Shown here piece by piece: positions 19,392 to 30,468 of a stretch of DNA of 64,000 nt. The position numbers and the translations under genes were made by a program. The first letter of the stretch is position 1. Each line of letters starts with the position of its first letter. Location: positions 11,438,082 through 11,502,081 of the forward strand of contig NC_067207.1 in the NCBI RefSeq assembly GCF_026262505.1, read 5' to 3'. The DNA comes from Trichomonas vaginalis G3. Its lineage: Eukaryota; Parabasalia; Trichomonadida; Trichomonadidae. The notes beneath the pieces are model-generated. The model was not told the origin of the DNA and ran no database searches. It worked only from the letters and a program-made list of their open reading frames with translations.

Positions 19392-21134
19392 ATGTTATCT
19401 TACACAATTATACGGCGGAAAATGCATTACATTACAAACGATGCTCTATATGATGATGGAGCACTAATTTACGTGAAAAGTAGATCGCCAACTTATTACG
19501 TTTGCTCGAATACAACTGTTATCAAGCCTCATGCATTCAAATTCTGCAGAGATGATATAAAAACAATCATATTTTGTGGTGGTAAGATAGAAAAGTTCGA
19601 AGGAAGAGCATTTGCGAATTGTCATAATTTAACAAGTTTAAATACGGAAAATTTACATAATTTGAAATCTATTGGAACACGTTGTTTTTCAAATTGCACT
19701 AGTCTGACTACACTGATAATACCAAGCTCAGTTACTACTATATTTAAACGTGCATTTTCTGGATGTACTAAGCTAGGGAGTATTAAATTCCTCAAAGATT
19801 CACAGTTACGACAATTAGGTGAGAAGGTTTTTTGTGATAGTGGTTTGAAAGCTTTTACAATTCCAGATAATTTGAAATCTTTCTATGCATCAGCATTCTT
19901 TGCACGGCCATTACGGTTCATAAATATTTCAGCTAATAATCATAATTTCTATGTAGAAGATGATGTTATTTTCAGTAAAACTAAAACAATGTTGTTATAT
20001 TTCCCATATCTCAAGAAACTTGATGAATACGTTGTTTCTAATGGAGTAAGAATCTTAGAAATGCATTCCATGAGTTGTAAAGCATTGAAACGACTTGTTT
20101 TACCTCCATCTCTTGAATTAATACATACTTACGCATTCATAGATTCATTCATAGAAATAATTAACTTTTCGCAATGTAATAATTTAAGATTAATTGGTTC
20201 AAGAGCTTTTTCTGGCAGTAGAATTCAATTTCTCAATGTTTCTCACTGTTTAAATCTTAAGATGATTGATGATTGTGTATTCGAATACTGCAATTTCCTT
20301 AAGTACGTTGAACTTCCTCCTTCAATTGAATCAATAAAACAAAAATCTTTCTTTAATTGCACAAGACTCTTAACAATTTCATTGAATTCCAACATAAGTA
20401 AGTTGTCTTATATAGGAAAATACGCTTTTTATGGTACAGGTATTCGGAATTTCACTTTAGGACCAAATGTTTCATATTTCTCTGGAAAAACCTTCTTAAA
20501 CTGTCATAATTTAGCAACAGTTTCGGTTGACAATCGCAGTGTGAACTTTTCATCACTAAATAATGTAATTTTCAACAAAAATTTAACAAAATTAATTTAT
20601 TATCCAACAGGACTTAAAAACGAATCATATAAAATACCAAGTTCTGTTAAATCAATACGAAGATTTGCATTTGCTGCTAATAAATATATCACAGAAGTAA
20701 TTCTTCCTTCAAAATTGAGGAAGATTTGTCAAAACGCATTTTCAAGGTCAGCAATCCATAGAATATCAACTCCAAATAATCTCAGGATGATCCATAAAAG
20801 CGCATTTAAAGATTGTAAAAATTTGACAGTTGCAACAATAAATGGATCATTTACGCAATTACCTGAAAAGTGCTTTAAAGGAGATGTGAATCTGACTATT
20901 ATAAACCTTCCAAATTCATATGAATCAAGTCCTCGTTCCGCATTTGAAAATTGTACTGAAATTAAATGTATAACTTACCCCAAAGAGATGAAACAGCAGG
21001 CTTTCTTTTCTGGTCTTCCGTGGGGAGCTATGCATCATGAAAACTGTTCTGCTTTTGAAGATTTCGTTAAGGAGAAGCATAGAAACTATTCAATTTGGCA
21101 CTCAGACGTTCTTCGGCCTAAGAAGAAAAAGTGA
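19392..21134 (+). CDS. BspA-like leucine-rich repeat protein
   Basis: A 580-residue protein made almost wholly of the 23-residue TpLRR/LRR_5 repeat: LxxIGxxAFxxCxxLxxxxIP, for example LKSIGTRCFSNCTSLTTLII, LKYVELPPSIESIKQKSFF and VKSIRRFAFAANKYITEVIL. This is the large trichomonad BspA-like family, related to Bacteroides and Treponema surface proteins and linked to adhesion. No clear signal peptide or C-terminal membrane anchor is visible; the end is basic (RPKKKK), so this copy may not be at the surface. An alternative start at 19422 (MHYITNDALYDDG) is equally plausible, because the usual leader of the family begins about there. Confidence 0.88.
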   Translation: MLSYTIIRRKMHYITNDALYDDGALIYVKSRSPTYYVCSNTTVIKPHAFKFCRDDIKTIIFCGGKIEKFEGRAFANCHNLTSLNTENLHNLKSIGTRCFSNCTSLTTLIIPSSVTTIFKRAFSGCTKLGSIKFLKDSQLRQLGEKVFCDSGLKAFTIPDNLKSFYASAFFARPLRFINISANNHNFYVEDDVIFSKTKTMLLYFPYLKKLDEYVVSNGVRILEMHSMSCKALKRLVLPPSLELIHTYAFIDSFIEIINFSQCNNLRLIGSRAFSGSRIQFLNVSHCLNLKMIDDCVFEYCNFLKYVELPPSIESIKQKSFFNCTRLLTISLNSNISKLSYIGKYAFYGTGIRNFTLGPNVSYFSGKTFLNCHNLATVSVDNRSVNFSSLNNVIFNKNLTKLIYYPTGLKNESYKIPSSVKSIRRFAFAANKYITEVILPSKLRKICQNAFSRSAIHRISTPNNLRMIHKSAFKDCKNLTVATINGSFTQLPEKCFKGDVNLTIINLPNSYESSPRSAFENCTEIKCITYPKEMKQQAFFSGLPWGAMHHENCSAFEDFVKEKHRNYSIWHSDVLRPKKKK

Positions 21135-21734
21135 TACCTATTGATGTTATTGTTTAAAATTATATTCAAAAAATATTATTTTTTGAACTTTTATATTTTG
21201 TTGTTAATATTAAAGGTTAATATAGAGTATGTAAAATTAAACTTTCTACCAGTTATTTTTTCTTCAGTTTAGCCCATTTGACTTTAATTCAAGTTTCTGA
21301 CATTACAGATGAAGTGTCATTTAAAAATATCTACAAATGTTAACAGCAAATCTTATGTAGTGTATATGACAAGTATTTTTTCATTGAATGAATTCAAATC
21401 TGTTGCATTGCAAAAAGGAAATTTAGAGTCATAAAATGTGTGCTTTTGGCAATAAAAATGCCTTTGATAATATGAATATTACAGGATTTTGTGAAGACTT
21501 TGGATTGATTGAATCAAAATTGAAGATTTAGTGATGAATGATGAATCGCACTTATGATTCCTACTTTACTATTGACATCATATCATTTCATATCAATAAA
21601 TTTGATAAAAACGCATAAAAAATATCCGAAATCTGAGTTACAATTGCTTTTCCCAAGTTTAATATAGAATTTTTTTTCTCTTAATGAATGTTAAAGATAT
21701 TTTATTTGGTAAAATATAAAATTAAAAATTTTTA
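21135..21734. other. Intergenic region
   Basis: 600 AT-rich bases between the BspA-like gene and the ankyrin-array gene on the same strand. No gene recognised. Confidence 0.4.
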
Positions 21735-24700
21735 ATGTCGGAGCAATGTATTCCTCCAGACAAATACCTTAAACTGCGAGATCAGTACAAATACTATATT
21801 GATTCGTATAACGCATTATATCAGCTGAAAACGGAAAATGAAGAAGACCTAAACAAGATTTACAAAATGATACGAACAGAATTGATCGATTCAAAGAAAT
21901 TTATACCCCAAAATATTATCAAAGATATTTTAAATATCATTCCGTATAAGAATCGCTATACAAAGTCATATTTATATCTTGCGAAACTCATTTATGATGA
22001 TTATCATGTCAAAGAGGTCATCAATGTTAATACTATTTCAAAGTTCTTGTTTTATAAAGAATATGGAATTAGATTAGACAATTCAGGTGATTTCGAAAGA
22101 ATTAGATCAGGAAATCTTGATATTCATACAGAAGATACAATATACAGAGCAATTATGTATAATGACTTAGAAAGATTCATCATATTCACAGAAAGAGAAG
22201 GATTTGATAAAAATCAAATGCTTATAAGCAAATTATATTCAAATACTCGCTATTCATTACTTGAATTATGTTGTTATCATGGAGCAGTTGATTGTTTCAA
22301 GTTTTTAAGAACAAAATTTAATTCATCAATAACTTATGAATGTCTAGAATATTCATTTTTAGGTGGAAATCCAGAGATCATGAGTGAATGTTTGAAATAT
22401 AAGGAACCAGTAACTTATCCAGTACAAAAAAATGCAATTATCTCACACAACATTGATTTTATTACATTCTTGATGAATGAATACAATGTTGAGATCTATT
22501 TAGAATACTGTGCATATTATAATAATCTTGAAGCATTTTTAGTTTACTTTGATCGAACTAATGATATTAATCTATGCTTTGTTTATTCATCGATGTTTAA
22601 TATTCCATCCCTTTGCAAATATTTCCTATCACGTGGCGCTGATATCAATGCAGAAAATAGAGATGAACAAACTGCTCTTCATTGTGCGGCCTTAAAAAAT
22701 AGTAAAGAAACAGCCAAATTTCTTATTTCACGTCATATAAATATTAATAAAAAAGATGATGATGGACACACCCCTCTTCATAAAGCGGCAATTAAAAATA
22801 GTAGAGCAGTCGCCCAACTTCTTATTTCACATGGTGCAAATATCTCTGTAAAAGATAAGCATCAAGGACAAACCGCACTTCTTTATGCAGCATATAAAAA
22901 TAGTAAAGAAACAGCTGAAATTCTTATTTCACATGGTATAAATATCAATGAAAAAGATAATAATAGGGAAACCGCTCTTCATAAAGCAGCACATGAAAAT
23001 AGTAAAGAAACAGCTGAACTTCTTATTTCACATGGTATAAATATCGATGAAAAATGTGAATATGGAGGAACTGCTCTTCATATTGCAGCATATTATAATA
23101 AAGAAACAGTTGAACTTCTTATTTCACATGGTGCAAATGTCAATGAAAAAGATAATGAAGGAAAAACACCACTTCATAATGCAGCACAGAAAATGGTAAA
23201 GAAACAGCTGAACTTCTTATTTCACATGGTGCAAATGTCAATGAAAAAGATAAATATGGAAGAACAGCTCTTCATAAAGCAGCACAGAAAAATGGTAAAG
23301 AAACAGCTGAAATTCTTATTTCACATGGTGCAAATATTCATGAAAAAGATAAAGATAGATTAACTGCTCTTAATTTTGCATTATGTGAAAATAGTAAAGA
23401 AACAGCCGAACTTCTTATTTCACATGGTGCAAATATCCATGAAAAAGATTATAATGAAAAAACCGCTCTTCATATAGCAGCACAATTTAATTATAAAGAA
23501 ATAGCCGAACTTTTTATTTCACATGGTGTAAATGTCAATGAAAAAGATAATGATGGAGGAACTGCTCTTCATTATGCAGCATATAAAAATAGTAAAGAAA
23601 TAGCAGAACTTCTTATTTCACATGGTATAAATATCAATGAAAAAGATAATAATAGGGAAACCGCTCTTCATTATGCAGCATATCATAATAGTAAAGAAAC
23701 AGCTGAACTTCTTATTTCACATGGTGCAAATATCAATGAAAAAGATGATGATGGACAAACAGCTCTTCATGAAACAGCAGTTTGTGGTCGTAAAGAAGTA
23801 GCCGAATTCCTTATTTCACATGGTATAAATATCAATGAAAAAGATAATGAAGGAAAAACACCACTTCATAATGCAGCACAGAAAAATGGTAAAGAAACAG
23901 CTGAACTTCTTATTTCACATGGTGCAAATGTCAATGAAAAAGATAAATATGGAAGAACAGCTCTTCATAAAGCAGCACAGAAAAATGGTAAAGAAACAGC
24001 TGAACTTCTTATTTCACATGGTGCAAATGTCAATGAAAAAGATAAATATGGAAGAACAGCTCTTCATAAAGCAGCACAGAAAAATGGTAAAGAAACAGCT
24101 GAAATTCTTATTTCACATGGTGCAAATATTCATGAAAAAGATAAAGATAGATTAACTGCTCTTAATTTTGCATTATGTGAAAATAGTAAAGAAACAGCCG
24201 AACTTCTTATTTCACATGGTGCAAATGTCAATGAAAAAGATAAATATGGAAGAACAGCTCTTCATAAAGCAGCACAGAAAAATGGTAAAGAAACAGCTGA
24301 AATTCTTATTTCACATGGTGCAAATATTCATGAAAAAGATAAAGATAGATTAACTGCTCTTAATTTTGCATTATGTGAAAATAGTAAAGAAACAGCCGAA
24401 CTTCTTATTTCACATGGTGCAAATATCCATGAAAAAGATTATAATGAAAAAACCGCTCTTCATATAGCAGCACAATTTAATTATAAAGAAATAGCCGAAC
24501 TTTTTATTTCACATGGTGTAAATGTCAATGAAAAAGATAATGATGGAGGAACTGCTCTTCATTATGCAGCATATAAAAATAGTAAAGAAATAGCAGAACT
24601 TCTTATTTCACATGGTATAAATATCAATGAAAAAGATAATAATAGGGAAACCGCTCTTCATTATGCAGCATATCATAATAGTAAAGAAACAGCTGAACTT

Positions 24701-24993
24701 CTTATTTCACATGGTGCAAATATCAATGAAAAAGATGATGATGGACAAACAGCTCTTCATGAAACAGCAGTTTGTGGTCGTAAAGAAGTAGCCGAATTCC
24801 TTATTTCACATGGTATAAATATCAATGAAAAAATAAATTTCAACAAACCGCTCTTCATTATGCATCAAAAAATGGTTATAAAGAAATCACTGAACTTCTT
24901 ATTTCACATGGTGCAAATATCAATGAAAAAGATGATTATGGAAAAACCGCTGCTGATTATGAAGCTGATAACACAAAAAAGAAACGTAAGTAG
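21735..24993 (+). pseudogene. DUF3447/ankyrin-array gene with two frameshifts
   Basis: From the ATG at 21735 the first 290 residues are the helical leader typical of trichomonad ankyrin proteins, with DUF3447-like text (LELCCYHGAVDCFKFLRTKF). A long run of 33-residue ankyrin repeats follows (TALHxAAxxNSKETAELLIS, HGANINEKDxxG). The frame closes early at 23363 because the A-run at 23190 has four A where sister repeats have five. Ankyrin text then continues open in the next frame to about 24834, where a G is missing from the usual GAAAAAGAT. The last repeat and a basic tail (DYEADNTKKKRK) end at the TAG at 24991. So two 1-nt losses break an otherwise clean gene. It is recent damage or possibly an assembly error in a repeat-rich region. 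Confidence 0.8.
22650..24960 (+). repeat. Array of about 23 ankyrin repeats, 99-bp units, with a large internal duplication
   Basis: Units of 99 bp (33 codons) share a nearly fixed core coding for ETAELLISHGANINEKD. The block starting at 23151 recurs from 23843 in the same order and with the same diagnostic units (LNFALCENSKE, DYNEKTALHIAAQFN, TAVCGRKEVAEF). The second block carries three extra units, so the later landmarks are 990 bp apart instead of 692. The near-identity at the DNA level, including silent sites, points to recent unequal exchange. Confidence 0.85.
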
Positions 24994-25340
24994 ATCTCGA
25001 CAAAATGTTTTTGAATAATTTCTGTCTAATCAATTTGATTGAGTTAACGGCTTTTATAAATAAACTAGAATTCTTTTTTATTTATTTTTACAGAATAAAA
25101 ATTCAGAATACAATTGGTAGTGGTATTGGGTAAATATGATTAAATCGATATCAGATACCGTAGCTACAAAATGCTATGTCATAAAACTGCGGTATTTTCA
25201 TTTAATAATTAAGATAGAGCTGAAACAAATCAATATGTTTCATTTCTTATATGTATCATTCTATTTTTAAAATAAATCAACAGCCTATTTTATTGGTAAT
25301 ATGTTCGTGTAGCGAACTAATATATCATAATTCCTTGATA
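24994..25340. other. Intergenic gap
   Basis: About 350 bases after the ankyrin-array gene. AT-rich, nothing recognised. Confidence 0.35.
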
Positions 25341-25637
25341 CTACTGAAATACTCTCATTATGAAGCGTTTTATCCGGGTCAAGAATGGAATATAATTTTC
25401 AAAAAAAATACAAAATTGTATTGAAATGGAAGCCTCTGAGCTGATGGCATACTTAGTTGATTCATATTCTATATTTATAATGTCTGAAATAATGTCAATT
25501 TTTGATATTTTAAATAATAAAAATCTAATTATAAGTGATTCAGTATATTTGGAAATAGGATTTAGAGCTTTAGACTCTATTATTGACGTAATTACTCCAT
25601 TTTGAATGTTTGGAACAACGTATTCTAATTTTTGCAT
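25341..25637 (-). CDS. Possible small protein or gene fragment (98 aa)
   Basis: An ATG-started frame of 98 residues with alternating hydrophobic and polar residues (SLIIRFLLFKISKIDIISDI). No family is recognised and no initiator motif is near the start. It could be a real small gene, a fragment of an older gene, or chance in AT-rich DNA. Confidence 0.25.
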   Translation of the reverse strand: MQKLEYVVPNIQNGVITSIIESKALNPISKYTESLIIRFLLFKISKIDIISDIINIEYESTKYAISSEASISIQFCIFFENYIPFLTRIKRFIMRVFQ

Positions 25638-26283
25638 AATTATTATAAAATATTAGAATACGCGGCTGTAATTGAAGTCAACAAGATCAATTCTTATCCA
25701 TAATGAAATCGCCTATGTGTATCTGTCAATGGAATTTTGATAGTTTAATCTATATTGAATACCGAATTCTTTATTGCATCGATAAAAAGGTTGAATCATA
25801 TAAATTTATTTCAAAAAGCAGACTAGTGACTTAATGTATGATTCCATTGACTATCTTTCGAAGAATTCATTTCAAAGTTTGTCAAAATGTGATATAAAGC
25901 AACCGCTACTATACGGGTGTGCATGTATTATGAAACATTACAACATCTGACGGAAATCTCTAAGGTCTAACCCAGATTTCAAAAACCGAGAGGTGTCTTG
26001 AATAAAATTAGTCCACTTTTATGATTACCAATCTTTGGGCTTAAAAAAAACAGAAATATGAAACATCGATTTTTTCTGACAGAATTTTTTCATCGTCTTC
26101 GAAGATTTTTCTGGGCAATAATGCTGCTCACATTGTATATATTCATATTTTAATTGGAATTTCAGAAATTTTTGCGAAATTAAATTATCCAAGCCAAAAC
26201 ATTTTGAATTGCATTCAAAAAATTTTTCTTTCAAAATTTTTTTGAGGAGATAAGTGCTCAGTCAAATATCATCATTTTTTTCG
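25638..26283. other. Intergenic region with promoter of the MLF-like gene
   Basis: 646 bases, AT-rich. Just before the next ATG (26284) is ATCATCATTTTTTTCG, a strong TCATTTTT-type initiator. A minus-strand frame at 26025-26234 looks like chance. Confidence 0.4.
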
Positions 26284-27096
26284 ATGAGTGATTGGTTTAA
26301 CGATCCTTTCTTCGATGAAACATCAAACTCCAATGATATCTTCGCCCATGCAAACGAAATGTTCAGAGGAATTGACAGACATTTCCAACAAATGATGAAA
26401 GATCAATTTGACCTCATGGGCCCAATGCTTGGTTACGATAAAGACTATGATTCTAACCGTCCACGGATAGGAATGAACAATACCAACAACAACTCTCGTA
26501 GTCGTGTTGAAGAAGTTGATGCCAATGCAGAAACTTCGGGTTCCAGAAGCGGCAAATCACCAAAGGTTGAGGAGCCAGATGATTTCTCTCGCTCAAATAC
26601 AAGAAACCGTTCATCCAAGGTAAATCTTCCAAGAGAACAGAATCATGAATCATTCTTCTCTGGATTCGGCGATGATGACTTTTCTAATGGCAAGTCATAC
26701 TGCTACTGCTCATCTCAAGTTAGCTATATGAATGGTGATGGCACAGTAAACATGAAGAGGAAGGATACTGACTCTACAGGTAAGACACATATGGCTGAGA
26801 TGCGCCGTATGGGTGATAAGACCGTAGTTTATGATAGAAAGGTTGACTCCGATGGTAAGACTACTGATTCAAGAAAAGTCCATGGAATGAATGATGACGA
26901 AGTAGATAGCTTTAACCAGAAGTGGGATTCAAAGGTAAAGGATGATCCATTCCTTAGCCACATGAGTAGAAGAGGTGCAAATGGAATCGGATACTCGTCT
27001 AGCAAGAGAGATTCCAATGCTCTTGGCTACGATACAAAGAAATCATCTAGCCGAGAAAATAGTTCTCATAGCTCTTCTCGTCATTCAAAACATTGA
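26284..27096 (+). CDS. Myeloid leukaemia factor (MLF)-like protein
   Basis: Start at the ATG at 26284 (MSDWFNDPFF), placed 10 bases after a TCATTTTT initiator; the frame extends slightly upstream but without ATG. The 270-residue protein has an N-terminal segment DPFFDE...IFAHANEMFRGIDRHFQQM typical of MLF proteins, a Ser/Arg-rich linker (65-125), and the MLF core near 140-220 (YCSSQVSYMNGDG, MAEMRRMGDKTVVYDRKVD, MNDDEVDSFNQKWDSKV). The C-terminus is Ser/Arg/His-rich. MLF proteins are small adaptors linked to chaperones and stress or nuclear functions; in other excavates such as Giardia they form cytoplasmic bodies. The precise role here is unknown. Confidence 0.75.
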   Translation: MSDWFNDPFFDETSNSNDIFAHANEMFRGIDRHFQQMMKDQFDLMGPMLGYDKDYDSNRPRIGMNNTNNNSRSRVEEVDANAETSGSRSGKSPKVEEPDDFSRSNTRNRSSKVNLPREQNHESFFSGFGDDDFSNGKSYCYCSSQVSYMNGDGTVNMKRKDTDSTGKTHMAEMRRMGDKTVVYDRKVDSDGKTTDSRKVHGMNDDEVDSFNQKWDSKVKDDPFLSHMSRRGANGIGYSSSKRDSNALGYDTKKSSSRENSSHSSSRHSKH

Positions 27097-27456
27097 AAAT
27101 AATTTACTTTTTTTTTAATTTTTCATCCATGTACTTGTAAAAACCTTTTAATTTTGATACAAATATTAATATTTTTTATTCCGTTTTGAGTAATTTCAAA
27201 TAAAATCTTATTTGTTATAAATTTTCATAAAAATTGTTTTGTCAATGGATTAAACGTTGTAATATCTACTATACAATCATATTACCTTGCCAAAAATGAT
27301 GGTATAACAAAAAAAATTAAAAATGTAAATTTTTTTTGAATTAGGATTGTTTAGAAACAAATTTTAACTGAAGAGTTTGTATGATTAACAAAATTGTTAA
27401 TGAGATTCTATTTTGGCTTGCATTTATAAACGAAATCAATTGTTACTTGTCAATTT
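27097..27456. other. Convergent intergenic gap
   Basis: 360 AT-rich bases between the convergent 3' ends of the MLF-like and Rab genes. No gene recognised. Confidence 0.4.
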
Positions 27457-28032
27457 TTAACAGCAAGTGCTTTTTTGGCTTTGTTGGTTGTTAATCTGAT
27501 TGCCTGGGTTAGGTGGGATTGGCTGATTCTTGTTCTTTATGAAAAGCTTGATTGCTTGTTCAAAGAGAAGATCTATACCCTCTCCTGTAAGAGCACTTGT
27601 TTCTACATAAACAACATTGTGGTCCTTCGAGAATTCTAAGAAATCGGCGCCCTGGAATCTGTCTTCTTGAAGATCCATCTTGTTAGCGCAAAGAAGGACA
27701 CCGATATCTGGTCCGGCATTATCCTTAAGATCCTTAAGCCAATAGTCAACTGCTTCAAAAGATGGGCGGGAAACAATATCAAACATAACAATGGCAATTG
27801 AAGCGTTTCTGTAATACATTGGTGCCAATCCTCTGTATTCTTCTTGGCCGGCAGTATCCCAAATCATTAAATTGTATGTTTCATTGCCGAATTTCACTTC
27901 TTTTGTTATAAATGCTGCTCCAATTGTTGGCTTTGAAGACTCTGGAAAAGAGCCTGTAATGTATCTGTTAATTACAGATGTTTTTCCAACACCACTTTCG
28001 CCGAGTGTAACCAGTTTGATAGGAATCGACAT
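27457..28032 (-). CDS. Rab-family small GTPase (Rab5-like)
   Basis: A 191-residue Rab with every guanine-nucleotide motif: GESGVGKTS (P-loop, about 12-20), switch I with PTIGAAFITKEV, WDTAGQEEYRGLAPMYYRNA (switch II), NKMD and ETSALTG. It ends in a double cysteine (STCC) for geranylgeranylation. The switch region (AAFITKEV, YRGLAPMYYR) is closest to Rab5/Rab21-type proteins, which act in early endocytosis. Trichomonads have very many Rabs, so the subfamily is only suggested. The ATG at 28032 is preceded directly by GGTCA, giving TCAATG. The coding frame is complete. Confidence 0.93.
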   Translation of the reverse strand: MSIPIKLVTLGESGVGKTSVINRYITGSFPESSKPTIGAAFITKEVKFGNETYNLMIWDTAGQEEYRGLAPMYYRNASIAIVMFDIVSRPSFEAVDYWLKDLKDNAGPDIGVLLCANKMDLQEDRFQGADFLEFSKDHNVVYVETSALTGEGIDLLFEQAIKLFIKNKNQPIPPNPGNQINNQQSQKSTCC

Positions 28033-28549
28033 TGACCTTTCAAAAAAGTTTTTGTTTTCGGTAGACTTTCAATTTTGGCAAACCAGGTTTTTTAGAGTTT
28101 GTTCATAATGTTAATATTAACTATCTCAATTTTACGGTAATTTTTGAAATTTGAAGATTTCACCATGAAATTTTGTATTTTTTGAAGATTTGTTGCTACA
28201 AATAGTAAGTTCATGTATTATATTATCTAATTAATGATTTAATTTCTTCGAAAAACTCCAAATTTTTTTCAAAATCCAAAAAATGAATATAATTCTCTAG
28301 AAATTTATATTAAAAATGTAAGATTTAAAAAAATTTTGAAAATCTTAAACCACGAATTTAACTAAGTGATCCATAATGAAGTTAAAAAATGTGATAATTC
28401 CACCGCTATTCAGAAAAATTGGCTAACGTCTTTTGAAATTTTTGAGAGAATTCAATCAGATTTTTTACGCTCCTTTTTTCGATGAAGGAAGTCACTGATT
28501 AATAATATTTTTTAAACGAATTTTTATTGGGAAAAAAAATTATATTTGC
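28033..28549. promoter_or_regulatory. Divergent promoter region
   Basis: 517 AT-rich bases between the divergent starts of the Rab gene and the coiled-coil gene. Nothing specific beyond the TCA next to the Rab start. Confidence 0.35.
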
Positions 28550-29299
28550 ATGAATGATAACAGTCAAGCTGCTGTGGCAGCTATCCAAGCCATGCAAAAA
28601 CAGTTACGAAAGCTAGAAGCCGAGAATTTTGAATTAAAAAGAGAAAAAGGTCGCCTAATTAAACTTTCACAAGATCGAGAATCAAAACGGAAAAAAAGAA
28701 ACGAAAAACTTTCAACATATAATGAAAATGCTTCTCAACTAATATTATCTTCTAGTGAGGTTTTATCCCAGCTTTCAGCAATACGTGCAGAAATTGAAGA
28801 TCTTAAATCAGATAATTCTCAAATGGAAAATATCCTAAGAAAAGAGAAAGCAAAACAAGAAAGTTTAGATGAGGAATATAATTGCTTGAAATCTGATTAT
28901 GTCGCAAACAATCAACGTTTAAATGAATACCAATCTTTCCTGGGAACGTTTTTGAAACTTCCAATTGCACCAACTGCAATAGATCTTAATGGTTTAGTAA
29001 TCTTAAATTCGAGTGAAAATAATTACGAAGCTTTAGATGATGACTTACTAGAAATATATGAGCAACTTGAAGATTTGCCAAAGAAGTTTAAAGCTCAGTC
29101 ATTGAGCGTTAAAAAGAAAATTCTTCAAACGTACTGTAAATCTCATGGAGCTGCAACAAATCTTGTTAACAAGATAACATGCAATGAACAGCAACGATTT
29201 TCTTCAATACCTCAAGAAATGTCGGAAGAAACGAAGAAATTATACAAAGAATACTACGCAATTATTAACGAAATGAAAAAATTCGAATTCAATGACTAA
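28550..29299 (+). CDS. Coiled-coil protein (249 aa)
   Basis: Residues 8-125 form a continuous coiled coil (MQKQLRKLEAENFELKREKG, SEVLSQLSAIRAEIEDL). The second half is more globular and helical, starting FLGTFLKLPIAPTAIDLNG and ending EYYAIINEMKKFEFND. No known family is recognised. It stops 147 bp before a same-strand propeller gene, so the two may be co-expressed, but there is no direct evidence of shared function. Confidence 0.65.
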   Translation: MNDNSQAAVAAIQAMQKQLRKLEAENFELKREKGRLIKLSQDRESKRKKRNEKLSTYNENASQLILSSSEVLSQLSAIRAEIEDLKSDNSQMENILRKEKAKQESLDEEYNCLKSDYVANNQRLNEYQSFLGTFLKLPIAPTAIDLNGLVILNSSENNYEALDDDLLEIYEQLEDLPKKFKAQSLSVKKKILQTYCKSHGAATNLVNKITCNEQQRFSSIPQEMSEETKKLYKEYYAIINEMKKFEFND

Positions 29300-29445
29300 A
29301 TATGTTTGTATTTTACTGTATTTACTATCCCAAATCATATTTTTTATGAATATTTTATTGAAATCCTTCTTCAAACTATTCAACATACAATTCTATATTT
29401 CTGATATCCTTTATTTTCATAATTTTCTGGTCATTTTTTTTCAGA

Positions 29446-30309
29446 ATGATTGTTGGAGTAGATTTTACAAATCGTTTCGATAAGATTGTAGTGTCTTATA
29501 TGAATGAAATCAAAATATGTACGTTCCCAAATCTCCAACTACTAAAGCAAAATACTTTTCCTGATTCTGGAATTGGTTTCACATCTATTAATTCAGATGC
29601 TTCGATATATGCTTTCACAGGACGTCCATATTCCACATCTACATTCCGACAATCATCAATTGCTGTATATGATACCACAAATTTTACGAAATTTTTTGAA
29701 AATTCTTTTCCAGATGATATTTTATGCATAAAACTATCGAAAGACTTCATCCTTATAGGATTTATCGATCGAGTCGAAATATGGGACTTTGTTTTACATA
29801 AAAAATTAAATAAAGTAAATATTACTGCAACAGTGCAATATCCTATGGGAATTTCTCCCGATTCCAACTTAATAGTACTTCCAGGCCCCTCGCCATCATC
29901 TGTGTATGTTTGTTCTGATCCAAAGCGTGATATTACTAAGTTACAGATTAATGGTGAAGGTTCCTTTTTAAGCACATCAGTTCAACACACTGATGTATTT
30001 GCTTTTGAGAAAAACATTATAATTTTCGATCCAAACATCATGAAAATTTCTCAAAAAATCCAAGGTGAGTATAGGGCTATTTCAGTTTCAATTTCTTTCG
30101 AAAATAACTTAGCTATTTTGGCTAATAAATCTCTAAAAGTCATCGGACCAAACTCAGAAACCATATTTCAAACGGAAGTTGCCAAAAATACATACTCTAA
30201 ATGTGCTTGGATGAAGAATGATATTCTGTTATACTCATCAACTGGAGCAATTAAGATAATTACGTTGGATAATTCATCATATGATGTCAAATTAGAAAAT
30301 ATTGCATGA
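29446..30309 (+). CDS. WD40/PROPPIN-like beta-propeller protein
   Basis: A 287-residue protein from the ATG at 29446, which follows TTTTTTTCAGA. Repeated beta-blade text is visible: SSIAVYDTTNFTKFFENSFP, CIKLSKDFILIGFIDRVEIW, GISPDSNLIVLPGPSPSSVYV. The run 'fpddILcIKLskdfilIgf...VeIWDf' followed by 'iSPDsnLivlPGp' resembles PROPPINs (Atg18/WIPI), which bind phosphoinositides on autophagic and endosomal membranes. The FRRG lipid-binding motif expected in that family is not visible, and the protein is shorter than usual. So it is either a divergent PROPPIN or an unrelated propeller. Confidence 0.5.
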   Translation: MIVGVDFTNRFDKIVVSYMNEIKICTFPNLQLLKQNTFPDSGIGFTSINSDASIYAFTGRPYSTSTFRQSSIAVYDTTNFTKFFENSFPDDILCIKLSKDFILIGFIDRVEIWDFVLHKKLNKVNITATVQYPMGISPDSNLIVLPGPSPSSVYVCSDPKRDITKLQINGEGSFLSTSVQHTDVFAFEKNIIIFDPNIMKISQKIQGEYRAISVSISFENNLAILANKSLKVIGPNSETIFQTEVAKNTYSKCAWMKNDILLYSSTGAIKIITLDNSSYDVKLENIA

Positions 30310-30468
30310 AATTCTTACTTGCTATGACATAATTATAATTTGTTAATACTTGTTGTAAAAGAGCCTTATAAATGATATATTTTTTCAAGATACAATAAAT
30401 AAGACTATAAATCAGCCAGGATATGTCAGGTTAGCCCAAAATATCTTGATACATTATGATTAAAAGAG

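Noticed and set aside
23835-24353. Plus-strand frames with KKQLNFLFHMVQMSMKKI text inside the ankyrin array
   Set aside because: They are out-of-frame readings of the ankyrin units; the coding frame is the one reading ETAELLISHGAN.
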